Source: Nocardioides sp. B-3 (GTDB lineage: Bacteria; Actinomycetota; Actinomycetes; Propionibacteriales; Nocardioidaceae). From it: a stretch of DNA of 64,000 bases. Below, piece after piece: positions 51,337 to 62,109 of this stretch. Below the pieces are notes generated by a model. It did not search any database and was not told the origin of the DNA. It saw nothing but the letters and a program-made list of their open reading frames with translations. The stretch covers positions 4,402,001 through 4,466,000 of the forward strand of contig NZ_CP087968.1 of assembly GCF_024703895.1 (NCBI RefSeq). Reading direction: 5' to 3'. Every line of letters starts with the position of its first letter. Position 1 is the first letter of the stretch. The translations under genes and the position numbers were made by a program.

Positions 51337-52711
51337 GCGTGGACCTCTCCTTCGTCAACACTCACCGGGTGCACAAGTGCAGGGTCTTTCGCGACCCCGC
51401 CGTGGTTGCGGCTGGGCATCGCTTGCTGGGGGCCAGCGCCGGGTCTGACGTTGGGGCAGCGCGGTGGGCGGCTCCCCGGGGGTGTGGCTGGTGTCGTAGT
51501 AGCCCCGGTTTCCGATGCCGGACTGGCCGAGGACATCAACTCCCATACCGGCACCGGCCCTGGGCGATCTGCCCGGTTCTTTCCATGCCGGAGGCGAGCA
51601 CACCGGCAGCCCTGCTGACCTTGGAGGACTGCCACCTCGTGGCGGTCGCGGCCTCGGCCCCGCCCTCGGCGGTGGTGCGCCCATCGGATGCCGCTTCGGT
51701 GGCGGCACCCAGACCCGCGGCAGCACCGTTGGCCTGCCCATCCTTGCCGCGCAGCAGTCCGGCCACACCGCCGTTGGCGTTCATCGTCGATCGGAACGAG
51801 GCACCCGACGCCGTGCCCGGGTCTACGAAAGCCGGGAGTCGGAACAACACCATGGGCATGAAGCAGGCCACAAGCAGAAGTAGTGAGCCGACCACCGACA
51901 TGCCGATGTTCTCGGCACTCGAGGAACCATCGGCGGCCGCACCATCCGGCATGCCCGCCCACGCGAACTGAGTGCCGATCCCGAGCACGAGGGCCAGCAT
52001 GGGATCCATCAGGCAGCACGCCGGGAACCAGCGGATCGACTTCCACATCCAGGACTTGGATCCCTCGGACATCGCTCCCGCCGCGGTGATGGGCAGCGTC
52101 GCGGTCAGGATCAGCAGCGCGGTGGAGCGCACCAACATGATGATGATGTTGCCGAAGGCCGCCGGGATGGCCACGAAGAGCGCACAGACCCCCAACGTGG
52201 CTGCCTGAACGGTGCCCGACACCGTGTCGACGAACCCGTCGCCGGCGGCATACCCGGAGAAGCTGTCCACACCGAGCAGCGTTTGCAAGATCGCCTCGGA
52301 GAGGCCGGAGCAGGCGACGATGAGTCCGGCACAGACACCGACCCAGCACGCCACCACCAGCCCGTACTGGATCAGGCCCGCTACGAGCGTTGCGAATCCT
52401 CGTCCGTCTTGGCGCAGCACCGCCAAGCCGATCTGACCGAACGCGATCACCAAGGCGATGGCGAGCGAGATCCACAAGGTGACCGAGTACAGCTTCCCCG
52501 GGTCAGGGTCCGCGACGTTGGGGATGAAGTCGTCGATCAGGTTGAAGGCTGTCTGCAAAAGCCACATGGCGGCCGACCACAGGCCCATCATCATTGAGGT
52601 GAACCCGTCGGCGAGCGTTTCCTTGGCCTTGCCGCCAAGCCATTCCAGCGGATTGAGGGTGAACATCGAGGTCACACTCGCGGCGGCGCCCACGACAGCC
52701 TGAGTGATCAT
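51333..52711 (-). CDS. VirB6/TrbL-like polytopic membrane protein
   Basis: About 459 residues with at least six hydrophobic segments, for example LYSVTLWISLAIALVIAFGQ and IIIMLVRSTALLILTATLPI. The C-terminus is Gly/Ala/Ser-rich. Start ATG at 52711 follows GGAGG and overlaps the upstream stop as ATGA. One frame change near 51540 leads to the normal stop at 51333. Inner-membrane core of the transfer channel. Confidence 0.83.
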
Positions 52712-53529
52712 GACTGCGGCACCTCCAGCCACTGATAACCGGCGTCGAACGAGGGCTGCGAGCCCGGCCACAGCGACGGAGCCGGAGCCGGCTCATCACC
52801 GGGTCCGATCACCCACCGGTCGTCCTCCCACACCATCCGCTGGCAGTCGGCGGCCGCGACCTGCTGCGGCTGGCCCGCTGCGATCGTGGCGGTGACGATG
52901 AAGTCGATGCACGGAACGACGAAGTCGTCGCCCACCGTGCCCTTGATGTAGCCCATCTTCGGCTCTACAGCGATCGTGATGCTGTTACGTGCGTCCGAGG
53001 TCATGCCGGCCGACTCCAAGAGCGCAGCGACCGCGTGGACTCCCGTCCAGCTCTCGGGTGACGGACCTCCCGGGGCCGCCCACTGCTCGATGACGTCTCG
53101 GGGCCGCCCGCACCGACGCGGAGCTCAGGGCGGTCGAGTCGATCGCGGCGAGCTGGGCCAACGCACCTTCCGGAGTGTGTGGGAAGCCGGTCGCGACCCC
53201 CACCTCGCCCGCCTCCATCGGTGCCGGAATCTCCAGAGTCCCGGTCTCCCCAGTCGACAGGCTGCCGGGCTGCGCGGGCCTCCAACGGCGCGGTAGTGAG
53301 CTCCTTGCTGGCCAACTGATCCTGAGCGGACTGCGCCGCATGGCTCGACGTATCGAGGCCGTTCGACTCACCGGTCATCATGCTGACCACCGACCACACC
53401 CCGCCAGCGAGCAGTGCGAGCACCACGGCCACGCCGCAGCCGAGCAGGATCTGCAGCCGACGACGTGTCCACTCGGTCTGCAGGGTCGACGACTGTGGCC
53501 TCGAAGTTGAACCGCGGCTTTCGAAACAT
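52708..53529 (-). CDS. Single-pass membrane protein of the T4SS (VirB8-like position)
   Basis: About 273 residues. MFRKPRFNFEATV, then one transmembrane segment VAVVLALLAGGVWSVVSMMT after a frame change near 53445, then a soluble region with ESAGMTSDARNSITIAVEPK. Further frame changes near 53260 and 53105. The N-in, single-pass architecture and location fit VirB8/TrbF-like proteins, but I see no diagnostic motif. It overlaps the VirB6 start by 4 bp. Confidence 0.6.
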
Positions 53530-53531
53530 GG

Positions 53532-53864
53532 TCAGCAGCCGTTCCCGACGATGCCGTTCAAGACGCCGTAGATCACCACGAACGCGACCGCACCGAGGAC
53601 GCTCCAGAACAGGCCGGAGGCACCGACCTGTGCGGCGCGTCCCATCGAGCCCATCTTGCCCACGATCATTGCTCCGATCGAGGCGAACCCGGCGCCGATG
53701 ATGATCGCGATGACGCCGTACTTCACCCAGCCGAGAATGTCCTTCACGTACGGCTCGACACCCGCGGGCGGTGCGGCGCACACGTTGCCGACGCCCGCTG
53801 CCCGGATAGAGCCGGTGAGCGTCACCATCTGGATGGCGACCTCGGAGATGGCGTGGATGATCAT
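53532..53864 (-). CDS. VirB2/TrbC-like pilin or small integral-membrane T4SS protein
   Basis: Intact 110-residue protein. A hydrophobic signal-like start MIIHAISEVAIQMVTLTG, a polar loop, then two hydrophobic helices separated by a short GKMGSMGRAAQ loop: the hairpin topology of VirB2/TrbC pilins. GAGGAG ribosome site upstream. It overlaps the upstream gene by 4 bp. Confidence 0.65.
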   Translation of the reverse strand: MIIHAISEVAIQMVTLTGSIRAAGVGNVCAAPPAGVEPYVKDILGWVKYGVIAIIIGAGFASIGAMIVGKMGSMGRAAQVGASGLFWSVLGAVAFVVIYGVLNGIVGNGC

Positions 53865-54784
53865 GTGTGTCTCCTCTTCTTGCAGGTCCGGCTTGCCGTG
53901 AGCGGGCCGGTGATGGTGGTGATGCGTTCCAGCAGGCGCTGGGAGGGGGTTGTGAGCTGCTTGGGCAGCGGGTCGGGTCCCAGACCGGGCATGGCCTTGG
54001 CAGCCGGGAGCGGCGCGAACAGCACGCCCTCCCGCAGATGGAGGGTGCGCAGCAGGTGGCCGGCGGTTGCGAACTTGCGGTCGCTCCAGCGGCTGGCGCC
54101 CACGACCACGACGACGACCCGGTCGGCGTTGAGATGGTCCTCGAGGTGAGCCGGGGCCGCCTCGGTCTGACTCAGCGCCAATCCGTGCGGGCGGGTGACC
54201 GGGACCTCGACCTGTGCAGGAGTCGTGGCGACCCACGTCGTCGGTGCGGCGGCGAGCTCGCGCATCGACCAGCCGGCGTCCAGCACGGTCAGGTCGACAC
54301 CGTGAACAGATCGCGGGCTGGGCACCTCTTCGGCGACCTGAATCGATTTCTCGACCCGGTCGAGAAGGACCCCGGCGCCGCGTCGGCCACGGCGCCAGCC
54401 GTCGGCCGCGCCGAGCTCGGTAACCGTGGCACCCAACAGTCCCGACCACACGGGGGCAGCCGCATCCAGCACCCGCGTACGGAGGCCGGCGAGATCGGCG
54501 GCGTCGGCGAGCGCCAGCGCGATCGTCGAGGCACCCGCACCAGCATTGGCGGCCCGCACCCGCACCAAGGGCGTCGAGCCGGGTGACACCGTCGAGGTGG
54601 CGGTCAGGAATCGAGCGCCACCGATGATTCCATCGGGTTCGTCCCTCACCGGTTGCGTGCCCTCGGCGACCGCCGCCGTTGTCTCCGTGTGAGTGATCGT
54701 GCTGGAGAACCGGCCGGCCTCCGGGGCAGCGGCCGCGGCCTGTAGCTCGCGGGTCGAGAACCGGGGCGCGGTGCGGCTGCTCAT
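53861..54784 (-). CDS. MinD/ParA-like protein with degenerate P loop (T4SS operon)
   Basis: Intact 307-residue protein. The segment RVRAANAGAGASTIALALAD resembles a ParA/MinD nucleotide loop but has S where the catalytic Lys would be. The region VLDAAAPVWSGLLGATVTEL and VVVVVVGASRWSD continue the fold. Similar proteins are common beside actinobacterial T4SS and Tad loci. Probably a non-ATPase paralogue; role unknown. Overlaps both neighbours by 4 bp. Confidence 0.6.
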   Translation of the reverse strand: MSSRTAPRFSTRELQAAAAAPEAGRFSSTITHTETTAAVAEGTQPVRDEPDGIIGGARFLTATSTVSPGSTPLVRVRAANAGAGASTIALALADAADLAGLRTRVLDAAAPVWSGLLGATVTELGAADGWRRGRRGAGVLLDRVEKSIQVAEEVPSPRSVHGVDLTVLDAGWSMRELAAAPTTWVATTPAQVEVPVTRPHGLALSQTEAAPAHLEDHLNADRVVVVVVGASRWSDRKFATAGHLLRTLHLREGVLFAPLPAAKAMPGLGPDPLPKQLTTPSQRLLERITTITGPLTASRTCKKRRHT

Positions 54785-55029
54785 CGGACTGTCTCGAGCT
54801 CGGCGGCCCGCAGCCGGAGTGCCTCGCGCAGCACCGTCGCAGGGGTGTTGCGGAGCGCCTCGCGTGCCCGGGCGGCCTCGTCGGCATCGGCCCGCAGACG
54901 CTCAATCACCTGCTCCATATCGGACAGCGCATGGTCGACCCTGTGGTCGGCCACCACGTCCAGCAACAGCGCGACCGCCGCAGGGGTCGACTCGGAGACG
55001 GTGACTGCGTGGTGTGCCTGCTCGCTCAC
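54781..55029 (-). CDS. Small hypothetical protein, coiled-coil-like
   Basis: 82 residues, rich in Ala, Glu and Arg, with an EQVIERLRADADEAARAREA stretch that would form a helix or coiled coil. Overlaps both neighbours by 4 bp, so it is translationally coupled. No recognised function. Confidence 0.55.
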   Translation of the reverse strand: MSEQAHHAVTVSESTPAAVALLLDVVADHRVDHALSDMEQVIERLRADADEAARAREALRNTPATVLREALRLRAAELETVR

Positions 55030-55984
55030 GACGGGACAAGCAACCGCTCCCTGCCCGGATCGGACAGGGAGCGACCAGAACGTGCAGCGAGAAAGCTGGG
55101 CCGACGTCCTTCAGGCGATCGCCGCCGGGTACCGGGGGTCGCATCCCGCAGCCGAGCCGCCGCGCGGTCTCGGCGCCGCCGAATCGTCCGCATGGCCACA
55201 CCGTGGCGCTCGCCGACCGCGCGTTGCGCCTCCTCGCGGGCCATCCCGTCGTTCTCGGCGGCCGGGAGCTCGACGAGCAGGTCGATCTCCTCGCTGGCGA
55301 TTACACCGACGTCCCTCGCCCAGATGAGCAGGTCGGCCAGATCCTCGACGGGGTCCTCGACCTCGGCAACAACCAGAAGCAGATCGCGGTCCTGCTCGTC
55401 GCCGAAGGCAACGGTGGACGTGCCCCACCCGAGTCGCTGATCCAGCGACGTGGTCCGAACCCGCGCGATCATCCCTGCCGCCGGGCGCGTCAACCGTTGC
55501 CGAGCGCGCTGCAACAGATACCGGGCCGCGTGCGTGCCCAAATTCGGCTCGGCCCGCTTGACCTCATCCCACACGGTGACGTTGACGTCGACGAGCTCGC
55601 ACACGTCACTCAGACTCATCGCGACCCGGTTCACGCCCTCCTCGAGCAGCACGACCACGGCGAGGGCGGCGTCGTCATCGTCACCACCGCGGCGCGACCC
55701 CAGGGATGGTCAGGCCGGCCACGACCTCGGTAGCAGCGTTCGTCGCGGCGACGCCATCCCTCACGTGCTTCCTCGAGGTTGGCGAACCCGGCGAGCCGCG
55801 GCTCGATGGCCTGCCAGTCCGCCCACTTCCCGGAGCCCTCCAAGGTGCTGATGACCGAGGTGGCCAACGCGCTGGAGGCCTTGCGCCGCGGGTGCTGGTC
55901 GTCGCTGCAACGCGGGACAGCAGGGTCCCGGGTCGGGTACGTGGCGCCGATGGTGACTGCGTGGACTGGGTGACTTGCCGACAT
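55026..55984 (-). CDS. Regulator-like protein with sigma-type HTH, first gene of the transfer operon
   Basis: About 319 residues. After one frame change near 55735 a mid-protein region reads LSDVCELVDVNVTVWDEVK. Near the C-terminus RAVGERHGVAMRTIRRRRDR is a sigma-70 region-4-like helix-turn-helix. The tail from about 55130 is Arg-rich. Starts at the ATG at 55984. Its position as first gene, preceded by repeat elements, suggests it may control transfer genes. Confidence 0.55.
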
Positions 55985-56044
55985 GGCGGACCTCCGAGTA
56001 GGCGATCAGGACGCGCCTACTGCAGGACCGCCCCCTCACCACCT

Positions 56045-56106
56045 CGCTCACCAACCCGCTCACCACTGCCCCACATGTCCGGGGGCCGCTCACCGAACCG
56101 CTCACC
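56045..56106. repeat. Four CGCTCACC repeats (two pairs, 12-bp spacing) upstream of the transfer operon
   Basis: CGCTCACC occurs at 56045, 56057, 56087 and 56099. Within each pair the spacing is 12 bp, and the pairs are 42 bp apart, about four helical turns. Between the pairs is ACATGT in a G/C-rich setting. They lie 61-122 bp upstream of the first transfer gene and could be iteron- or operator-like sites. Confidence 0.55.
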
Positions 56107-56209
56107 AAAAGCCAAACGCGCAGGTCAGGGCCGTGTCGCCGCTAACCCGACACCCCGGGAATAGAGTTCAAATAGTTCTGCAAACTGGCTGGTGTGCCCG
56201 TCGAAAATG

Positions 56210-56253
56210 GGTTCGGCCCCGTCTCACCACTGGTGGTGAGACAGGGCCGAACC
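56210..56253 (-). terminator. Long hairpin after the Tad/LysM-BTAD operon
   Basis: GGTTCGGCCC, C, GTCTCACCAC, loop TG, GTGGTGAGAC, A, GGGCCGAACC: a 20-bp paired stem with one internal mismatch. It lies 20 bp after the stop of the LysM-BTAD gene, the last of the Tad operon, and is the clear end of that unit. Confidence 0.85.
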
Positions 56254-56273
56254 GTCGTCGGGGACGTCTGGGG

Positions 56274-59200
56274 TTACCCCGTGGCTCCCCATTCCCGCTG
56301 CTCCACGATGGTCTCCGAGCGGGGCGGGAGGTCCTCGTCGAAACGATCGAGAACACGGTCGCGCACGAGTTCTCCAGCGGCGTCGCGGCCGGATTCTGCC
56401 TCGGTGGCCGCGGCCTGATCCAGCCACGCGATGTCGCTGTGCGGGCTGGCGTTCCCGGCCGCTGTGCAAGCGAGCCGGACCAGTCGGTGCGACCCCCGGC
56501 GACTGCTCGAGTGGCCAGCAGGTGGGCCGTGTCGTGGATAGCTCCGACCGGGGATCTCGTCGTGCCGTTGTTGCCCCGGCTTGAAGAGCCACTTGAACCG
56601 GTGCTCGGTGGCGGCCTCGAACGGGGCACCGGTGACCAACGACACGGCAGTGACCAGGTCCTCCTCGCACCCGCCGACATCACCTCGACGCTCGGCTCGG
56701 TGCCGCAGCCGAACAAACAGGTCGGCGCTGTTGAGCACCCCGCCAACTCCCCGGACCAGCTCGTAGGTGGGACTGGTCCCCCGGCGGGCTTCGGTGCTCA
56801 TGCTCGCGTCGGGCAGCCAGTCGCTTCCGTCGGGTCGGGTGCCGAGCAGGAAGCGGGCGTTGGTGGCACGGTTCTGAACCGTCTTCTGGGTCTTCCACCC
56901 GCACGCCGCGGCAGCCCGCTCCCCCGTCACGCCCCGGTCCTGACAAGCCAAGTAGGCGACGAAGGAGACCGTTCCGCCAAGGTTGTCGATCGACGAGGGG
57001 TCACCGCCCTTGAGCGCAGTCACTTCGACCGGTCCCAGCAGGTGCACCTTGGGCCGCGGGCAGGACTCGTCGAACCAGTCGGCGATGTCTTGGTCCAGCG
57101 TCGGGTCGAGCGTGGAGAGCTCGGCGCGGGTCGCCTCCGGGACACTCGGCGCGGCAGCAGCGAGATCCCCGGCCGTCGTCGCCGCGGCGGCGAGGTAGAC
57201 CGTGTCGGCATTGGGCAACATCGAGGAAGGGTCGTCGCCCTCGGTATGCCGCGGCTCCGTGTACTCCTCGCGCAGCGACCCGTCTGCCCGGGCGTACATC
57301 CCCAGTGGCCCCTCGTCGGACTGCGTCTGCGGAACCGGCTCGTCCTCGAGGTTGCGAGTGGAGGCCAGCAGGGCCGCCATGGCACTCGCCTCGGAGGCCG
57401 GCAGAGTGAAGGCCTTCACTCTGATCCCCCACATCGGCAGGAACGCCATCCCGTCGCCGCCCAGCTCGACTGCGGGGGATTCCTCATCGGCGTGTACGAC
57501 CACAACCCGGGACCGGTCCTGATTCTCGATCTCTGCGACGAACTCGCCGTCCGGTCGGGGAGGCCACCACGACCACCACGGGGTGGGTGGTGTCCAACAG
57601 CAACCCATCGCGGCGCCCGGTCAAGACGTCGGCGTCCGTGTTCTGTTCGACTTCGCTCATCTGGCCGGCGAGCATGGCCGCACGGGTGAGGGCTTCGCTG
57701 CGCTGCACCTGACGGAGTCGGGCGGGGTTGAGCCCGATGCTCTCGGCACCGAACTGGTCGGCCAGCAGAACCTCCGCGCCGTTCGACCGGGCATTGACGG
57801 CCAGCTCCGCGACCATGAATCGGGCCATGTCGGCGACCTGCAGCGGATCGCCCCCCGATCCCGCACATGCCCAGCGTCTCCGTGTCGAGCAGCCGGGTCC
57901 GGTCGCCCTCGTCGGTCCCGATGCTCACCAGCGCCGGGTACGGCGCGGCCCGGGACTCCGTGTCCTCGTCGAGGATGGTCCACCGCGGCAGCATCCACGC
58001 GCGGGCGTCATCCGTCGCGGTCCAACCGTCTGGAACGGGGCCGGGAGCGGGCTGGGTGAACAACAGGGTCAGGTCCTCATCGCCCAGCACGGCGGCACCC
58101 AACTGGGGAGGAGCTTCGCCCGTGACCTTGCACGACGCCGCGACGTGTCGCATCGCCCGGTCGAGGAAGGTCACGTCCTCCTGAGCCTCGGACCCGTGCT
58201 CGACGATCGCGTGCTCCACGTCGACGATCTCCGGCGGGGTCGAGGCGATCGTTCGCCCGATTCGGCGACGACGGAACTGTCGGCGCCGGTTTGTCATGAT
58301 CAACCCCAGTGCCCCCACCGAAAGACAGCCGGCGGTGGCCAGTAGCGCCCTCAGGACCGCGTGCTCGTCCTTGTCTGCGCCCGCGTGAGCCGACAACGAG
58401 GACGCCTGATCTTCCGACCTGCCGGGGTCACCAGTCGACACCGTCGGCTCTGGAACGACTCGTGGGAAAGGCGTGAAGGAGTCCCGTTGATCGGTTCGCG
58501 GCCGCGAACTATCTGAATCGACCTCGTTGGTGCTCTTGTCGGCGGCGACTTCGCGTCCGGGGACCATGCCGGGGATCAGGATCGTCCAGCCGGGCTTGAT
58601 CAGATCGGGGTCCGTCAGGTGCTCTCCCCGGGCTGGTCGACGTTCTTGCTGGCCTCGAACAACTGCGGGTAGCCCGGGGCGTCTCCGAGTTCGTCGAGAG
58701 CGATCTCTGAGAGGGTGTCGCCCCTTTCGACGGTGACCTCGCGCGCTACCGTCGTATCCGCCTCGCCGGCCGGTCTGCCCGGGACTCGCAGTTCCCAACC
58801 GGGCTTGATGTGGTCGGCGGCGGCGAATCGGCTGCCGTCGTTCATCGTGCGGTCCTCGTTGAGGGCGGCGATCTCGGGCCACCGGTTTCCGTCGTCGAGG
58901 TGTCGTTCGGCGATCGACCACAACGAGTCCAAGCGCATGACCGTGACCACCGTCGTTGGGGCACCCATCGCCCGGGCGTTGGCCGTCGTCGCTCGGTCCT
59001 GCTGATCGGTCTGCCTCCGGTCCGAGGAACCGATCCCGGCGACCGTGGCAGTCGCAGTGGGTGCAGGTGCCGGTGGAGTTGCTGCGGCACTGGGGGCGGC
59101 GATGGCTGCGGCCGCGACAGGTGTGGCCACGGTGGCGACGACCACCGCGGTGATGAGCCGGCGGGCCGGTGTTGCTGGACTCCGAGTGTGAACGGGGCAT

Positions 59201-59447
59201 ACAGCTGGATGCGGTCGTCAGTAAGTGCGGCGGTCGCCTCGACAAGGATGCACGCCATGAGTTGCGCCCACAGCACCCACACGATGACGGCAAGGAGTCC
59301 GATGATCGCGACGTCGGTCAGCGGCGCGGACAAGGAGACTCCCTCGGCCGGCCGGGGGTTGCCGATGTAGCGGAGCAGCGCCCACGGCGGCCCGACCACG
59401 ATCGCAGTCAGCACGATCCCTGCCAGCAGAGCCTTGATCAGTCGCAT
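56274..59447 (-). CDS. LysM- and BTAD-domain membrane regulator of the Tad locus
   Basis: About 1050 residues with at least five frame changes (near 59200, 58620, 57860, 57560 and 56510). N-terminal hydrophobic segments (LIKALLAGIVLTAIVVGPP, LLAVIVWVLWAQLMACILVE, LITAVVVATVATPVAAAAIA) are followed by LysM-like repeats (VTVMRLDSLWSIAERHL, VTVERGDTLSEIALDEL). A fourth hydrophobic segment, VLRALLATAGCLSVGALGLI, precedes a long unclear region. The C-terminal half has a winged-helix/BTAD part with VHLLGPVEVTALKGG. This architecture is typical of regulators at actinobacterial Tad loci. Start ATG at 59447 with GAGG upstream. Confidence 0.75.
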
Positions 59448-59520
59448 CGCATGGTCCTCTCCGAAAATGGGCATGTCACTCGGGGCAAGCACGCCGAAGT
59501 CGGCGTCGTGTGACAGCCGG

Positions 59521-59951
59521 TTAGTCGTGCTCGTCGATCGAGAGCGCGGTCGCGGTCGCCTTGACCGGGATGGAACCCACCCCGACCGCGGAGAGCAGCT
59601 TGGTGTCCTGATGTCCGGTGACGGTGACGGTGACCTCACCGCCGGCGATGTCCACGGTTCCCTGCGCACCCACCCCGGGGCCGGGTAGGCCTGTGCGGCG
59701 TTGATCGCGCGCCCGGGGTCGACCATGGTCTGCCCGTCGCGGAGGGCGCCTTGGTTGAGGGCGTCGGCCCCGGCACGGGCGGCCTGCTCTGCGTTGCTCA
59801 TCGCCCGGCGCTTGGCGCCGAGGGCGTATCCGCCGTCGATGACCGGGCCGGCGACCGCGAGCAGCGCCACGGTGAACAGGACCACGAAGATCGTCGCGGC
59901 TCCGTGCTCATCGCGTCGACGAGCATGCCGCCACCTGAGGCGCCGCTTCAT
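59521..59951 (-). CDS. TadE/TadG-like pilus-assembly protein (Flp pseudopilin-like)
   Basis: About 142 residues. A basic start then GAATIFVVLFTVALLAVAGP, a single transmembrane helix, followed by an extracytoplasmic domain with a NAEQAARAGADALN motif typical of Tad minor pilins. One frame change near 59675 restores a C-terminus ending SIDEHD at the stop at 59521. Confidence 0.68.
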
Positions 59952-59989
59952 CGCTCCCTGCCTTTCAGAAATTGTGAACCCGAGGACAC

Positions 59990-60415
59990 TCAGCCACCGC
60001 GGTAGGTCTCAATCGGCACCACCGAGGTAGCGGACAACACGCGACTGCCGGGAAACCCTGCCAAGGCCACGTCACTGAGCTTGGTAGTGCAGGACACTGT
60101 GACCGTGACGCGGCCGCCGGGCTGGTAGCTCGACAAGTCCACGTCCACGTTGAGGTTGGTGCAGCTGACCCCGGCGTCTCCCAGCGATTGGGCGGCAGCG
60201 ACCTCGGCCGCGTGACTGGACTGGCTGGTGTTGCGCTCCAGCGATGCGGCTCGAGCCGAGTCGGCGGCGACGGACTCGATCTGCTGCCGCGCATGCGCCA
60301 TCCGTCCAAGGCCGACCACGAACAGCAAGACCACCAGCAGCACGGGAGCGATCAGCGTCAGCTCGATCGCGGAAACACCACTCTCATCCCGGCGGCCGGG
60401 CCACCAGCGGATCAT
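59990..60415 (-). CDS. TadE-like pilus-assembly protein
   Basis: Intact 141-residue protein. The TadE signature GVSAIELTLIAPVLLVVLLF with the conserved E lies near the start, followed by QQIESVAADSARAASL. Minor pilin or assembly platform component of the Tad pilus. Its start overlaps the stop of the upstream TadE gene by 4 bp. Confidence 0.78.
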   Translation of the reverse strand: MIRWWPGRRDESGVSAIELTLIAPVLLVVLLFVVGLGRMAHARQQIESVAADSARAASLERNTSQSSHAAEVAAAQSLGDAGVSCTNLNVDVDLSSYQPGGRVTVTVSCTTKLSDVALAGFPGSRVLSATSVVPIETYRGG

Positions 60416-60827
60416 GGGTTGTCCACCGGAGGCACATATTTCTCGACCGGCCCCGAGGCACTCTCCGAGACCGACAGCGAGAAGCCCGGCACGACCGCGA
60501 CGACCGTCCCAGTCACTGTGACCGTGGCGGTGTCGGCGGTCCGGTTGACGGTGACCTCGCGGTTCTTGAGGGTGCCCTCCCCCACGGCGGTGAGCAGTTG
60601 AAGTGCCTTCTCGCGACCCTCGACCTTGGTCCCATCAAGGCGACGAGCCACGGCGGCACCTTCTTGGGCGGCTTGCTCGGCGATGTTGCGAGAGCGTGGA
60701 ACATCAGCCCGAACTGCACGATCAGCATCAGCAGGAACAGCAGCGCGGGCGCGGTGATGACGACCTGAGCCAGAGACATGGCCCCGCGCTCGTCGTGGTC
60801 TCCTGCTGTCCTCATTTGCCGCTTCAC
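60412..60827 (-). CDS. TadE-like pilus-assembly protein, second copy
   Basis: About 138 residues with one frame change near 60700. N-terminal transmembrane segment LAQVVITAPALLFLLMLIVQ with Q where the family usually has E. The restored C-terminus includes KALQLLTAVGEGTLKNREVT. Same family as its neighbour. Confidence 0.72.
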
Positions 60828-60874
60828 CCGCGAATCCCGTCCCTCGAAGTCAGAGCTTGGTCACTAGCCGCTGG

Positions 60875-61087
60875 TCACTCGGTGGGGATGGTGTTCGCCT
60901 TGTTGGTGAACTTGGTGACGATGATCGTGCAGATTGCGATCGCGGCCGCCGCCGGGATCGCCACAATGATGACGGTCTGGGCGATCTCGCCGCGCTCGTC
61001 ATGGCCGCGTTCACGGCCGCGGAGCGATGACGCCATCACACTCATGTAGGTGTGCAGCAATTGGACCTCGGGAGAGTTGAGAACCAT
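60875..61087 (-). CDS. Flp-type pilin-like small membrane protein
   Basis: Intact 70-residue protein: short basic and polar leader (ERGHDERGEI) followed by one hydrophobic helix AQTVIIVAIPAAAAIAICTII and a short tail. Size and layout fit a Tad/Flp major pilin, although the canonical G/E processing site is not certain. Confidence 0.55.
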   Translation of the reverse strand: MVLNSPEVQLLHTYMSVMASSLRGRERGHDERGEIAQTVIIVAIPAAAAIAICTIIVTKFTNKANTIPTE

Positions 61088-61144
61088 CGGCCTACCTTTC
61101 TGTTGGCCCGAACGCCCAAGCGCCCGGATAGTTGTTGTTGATGG

Positions 61145-61163
61145 CTGGGGGCAAGTCCCCCAG
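61145..61163. terminator. Small hairpin between tadC and the pilin-like gene
   Basis: CTGGGGG, loop CAAGT, CCCCCAG: a perfect 7-bp stem. It may attenuate transcription between tadC and the pilin genes. Confidence 0.55.
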
Positions 61164-61208
61164 CGAGGTGTCGTGTGACACGGCGGTGTGACATGACGTG
61201 GCCATGTC

Positions 61209-62109
61209 TCAGACCGCCATCACCGCGACGACCGCGGGGAATCCGAGGAAGAGCACGAAGCCGATGAACAGCACCACCTGCGCCATCTCCATGGACTGAT
61301 CCGCCTTGGCCGCGGCACCCTCGGCCTCGGCCAGCTGGCGGCGTCGTTGGGTGGTGGCGCGGGCCGTCAGCGACTGGCGGACCTTGGCCCCGTCATCGGC
61401 GACCAGCATCAGGGCCCCGCCAAGGTCTTGGAGCTCCTGCATGCCGGTGCGCTTGCCCGGGTCGGCCAGCGCCGCCCATGGGGTGTCACCGACCGGGCGG
61501 GCGTGGTCGATCGTCGAGCGGAGCAGCTCGAAGGCCCAGCCCGTGCCGATCCGGGCCGCGGTGGGTAGGGCCTCGGGGGATGCCGCGTCCACCGGCCAGC
61601 GACATGGCCACCGTGTCGAGGTAGCAGGACAACGCTCGGCGCAGCTCGTGACGCCGCTGCTCGGCCGCCCGGACGACTGAGAGGTCGGGAACCCAGAAGA
61701 ACAGTGCACCGAGCGCGAGGCCGCCGATCGCCGGTGCCGTGAGCGGAGGGGTCACCCCTGTCGCCATCATGGTGACGGTCAGGATCGTTGGCAGCAGCAG
61801 TCCGAGCAGCCCGTAGGTGATCTTGCGGACCGGTGTCCCTCGAGGGTGTAGTCGGTTAGTTCGAGGTCGGCGCGCAGCTTGCCGAGCGTGATGCCCCGCT
61901 GCGCGAGCTGCGCGACCAGCCGCCGCCCGAGCCGTCCCTGCCAGCTGGTGTCGTCGACGTCGAGCTCGACGATTGCTTCCTCGGCGGGCCCGCTGCCGCT
62001 CCCACCGGGCCACACGGCTGGCCAGTGCCGGACGGGGCGGCACCGGGGCGAACACCAGCAGGCACAGCGAGGCGCCCGGGGCGGCGCCGAGGAGCAGTCC
62101 GACCGTCAT
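61209..62109 (-). CDS. TadC-like pilus platform protein (T2SSF domain)
   Basis: About 300 residues. Membrane segments (GLLGLLLPTILTVTMMATGV and VVLFIGFVLFLGFPAVVAVM) flank a cytoplasmic T2SSF-type region with QLAQRGITLGKLRADLELTD. Three frame changes near 62030, 61850 and 61600. Start ATG at 62109 overlaps the tadB stop as ATGA. Inner-membrane platform for Flp pilus assembly. Confidence 0.75.

Noticed and set aside
55983-57689. 568-residue plus-strand open frame opposite the LysM-BTAD gene
   Set aside because: Low-complexity shadow frame with no recognisable domain.
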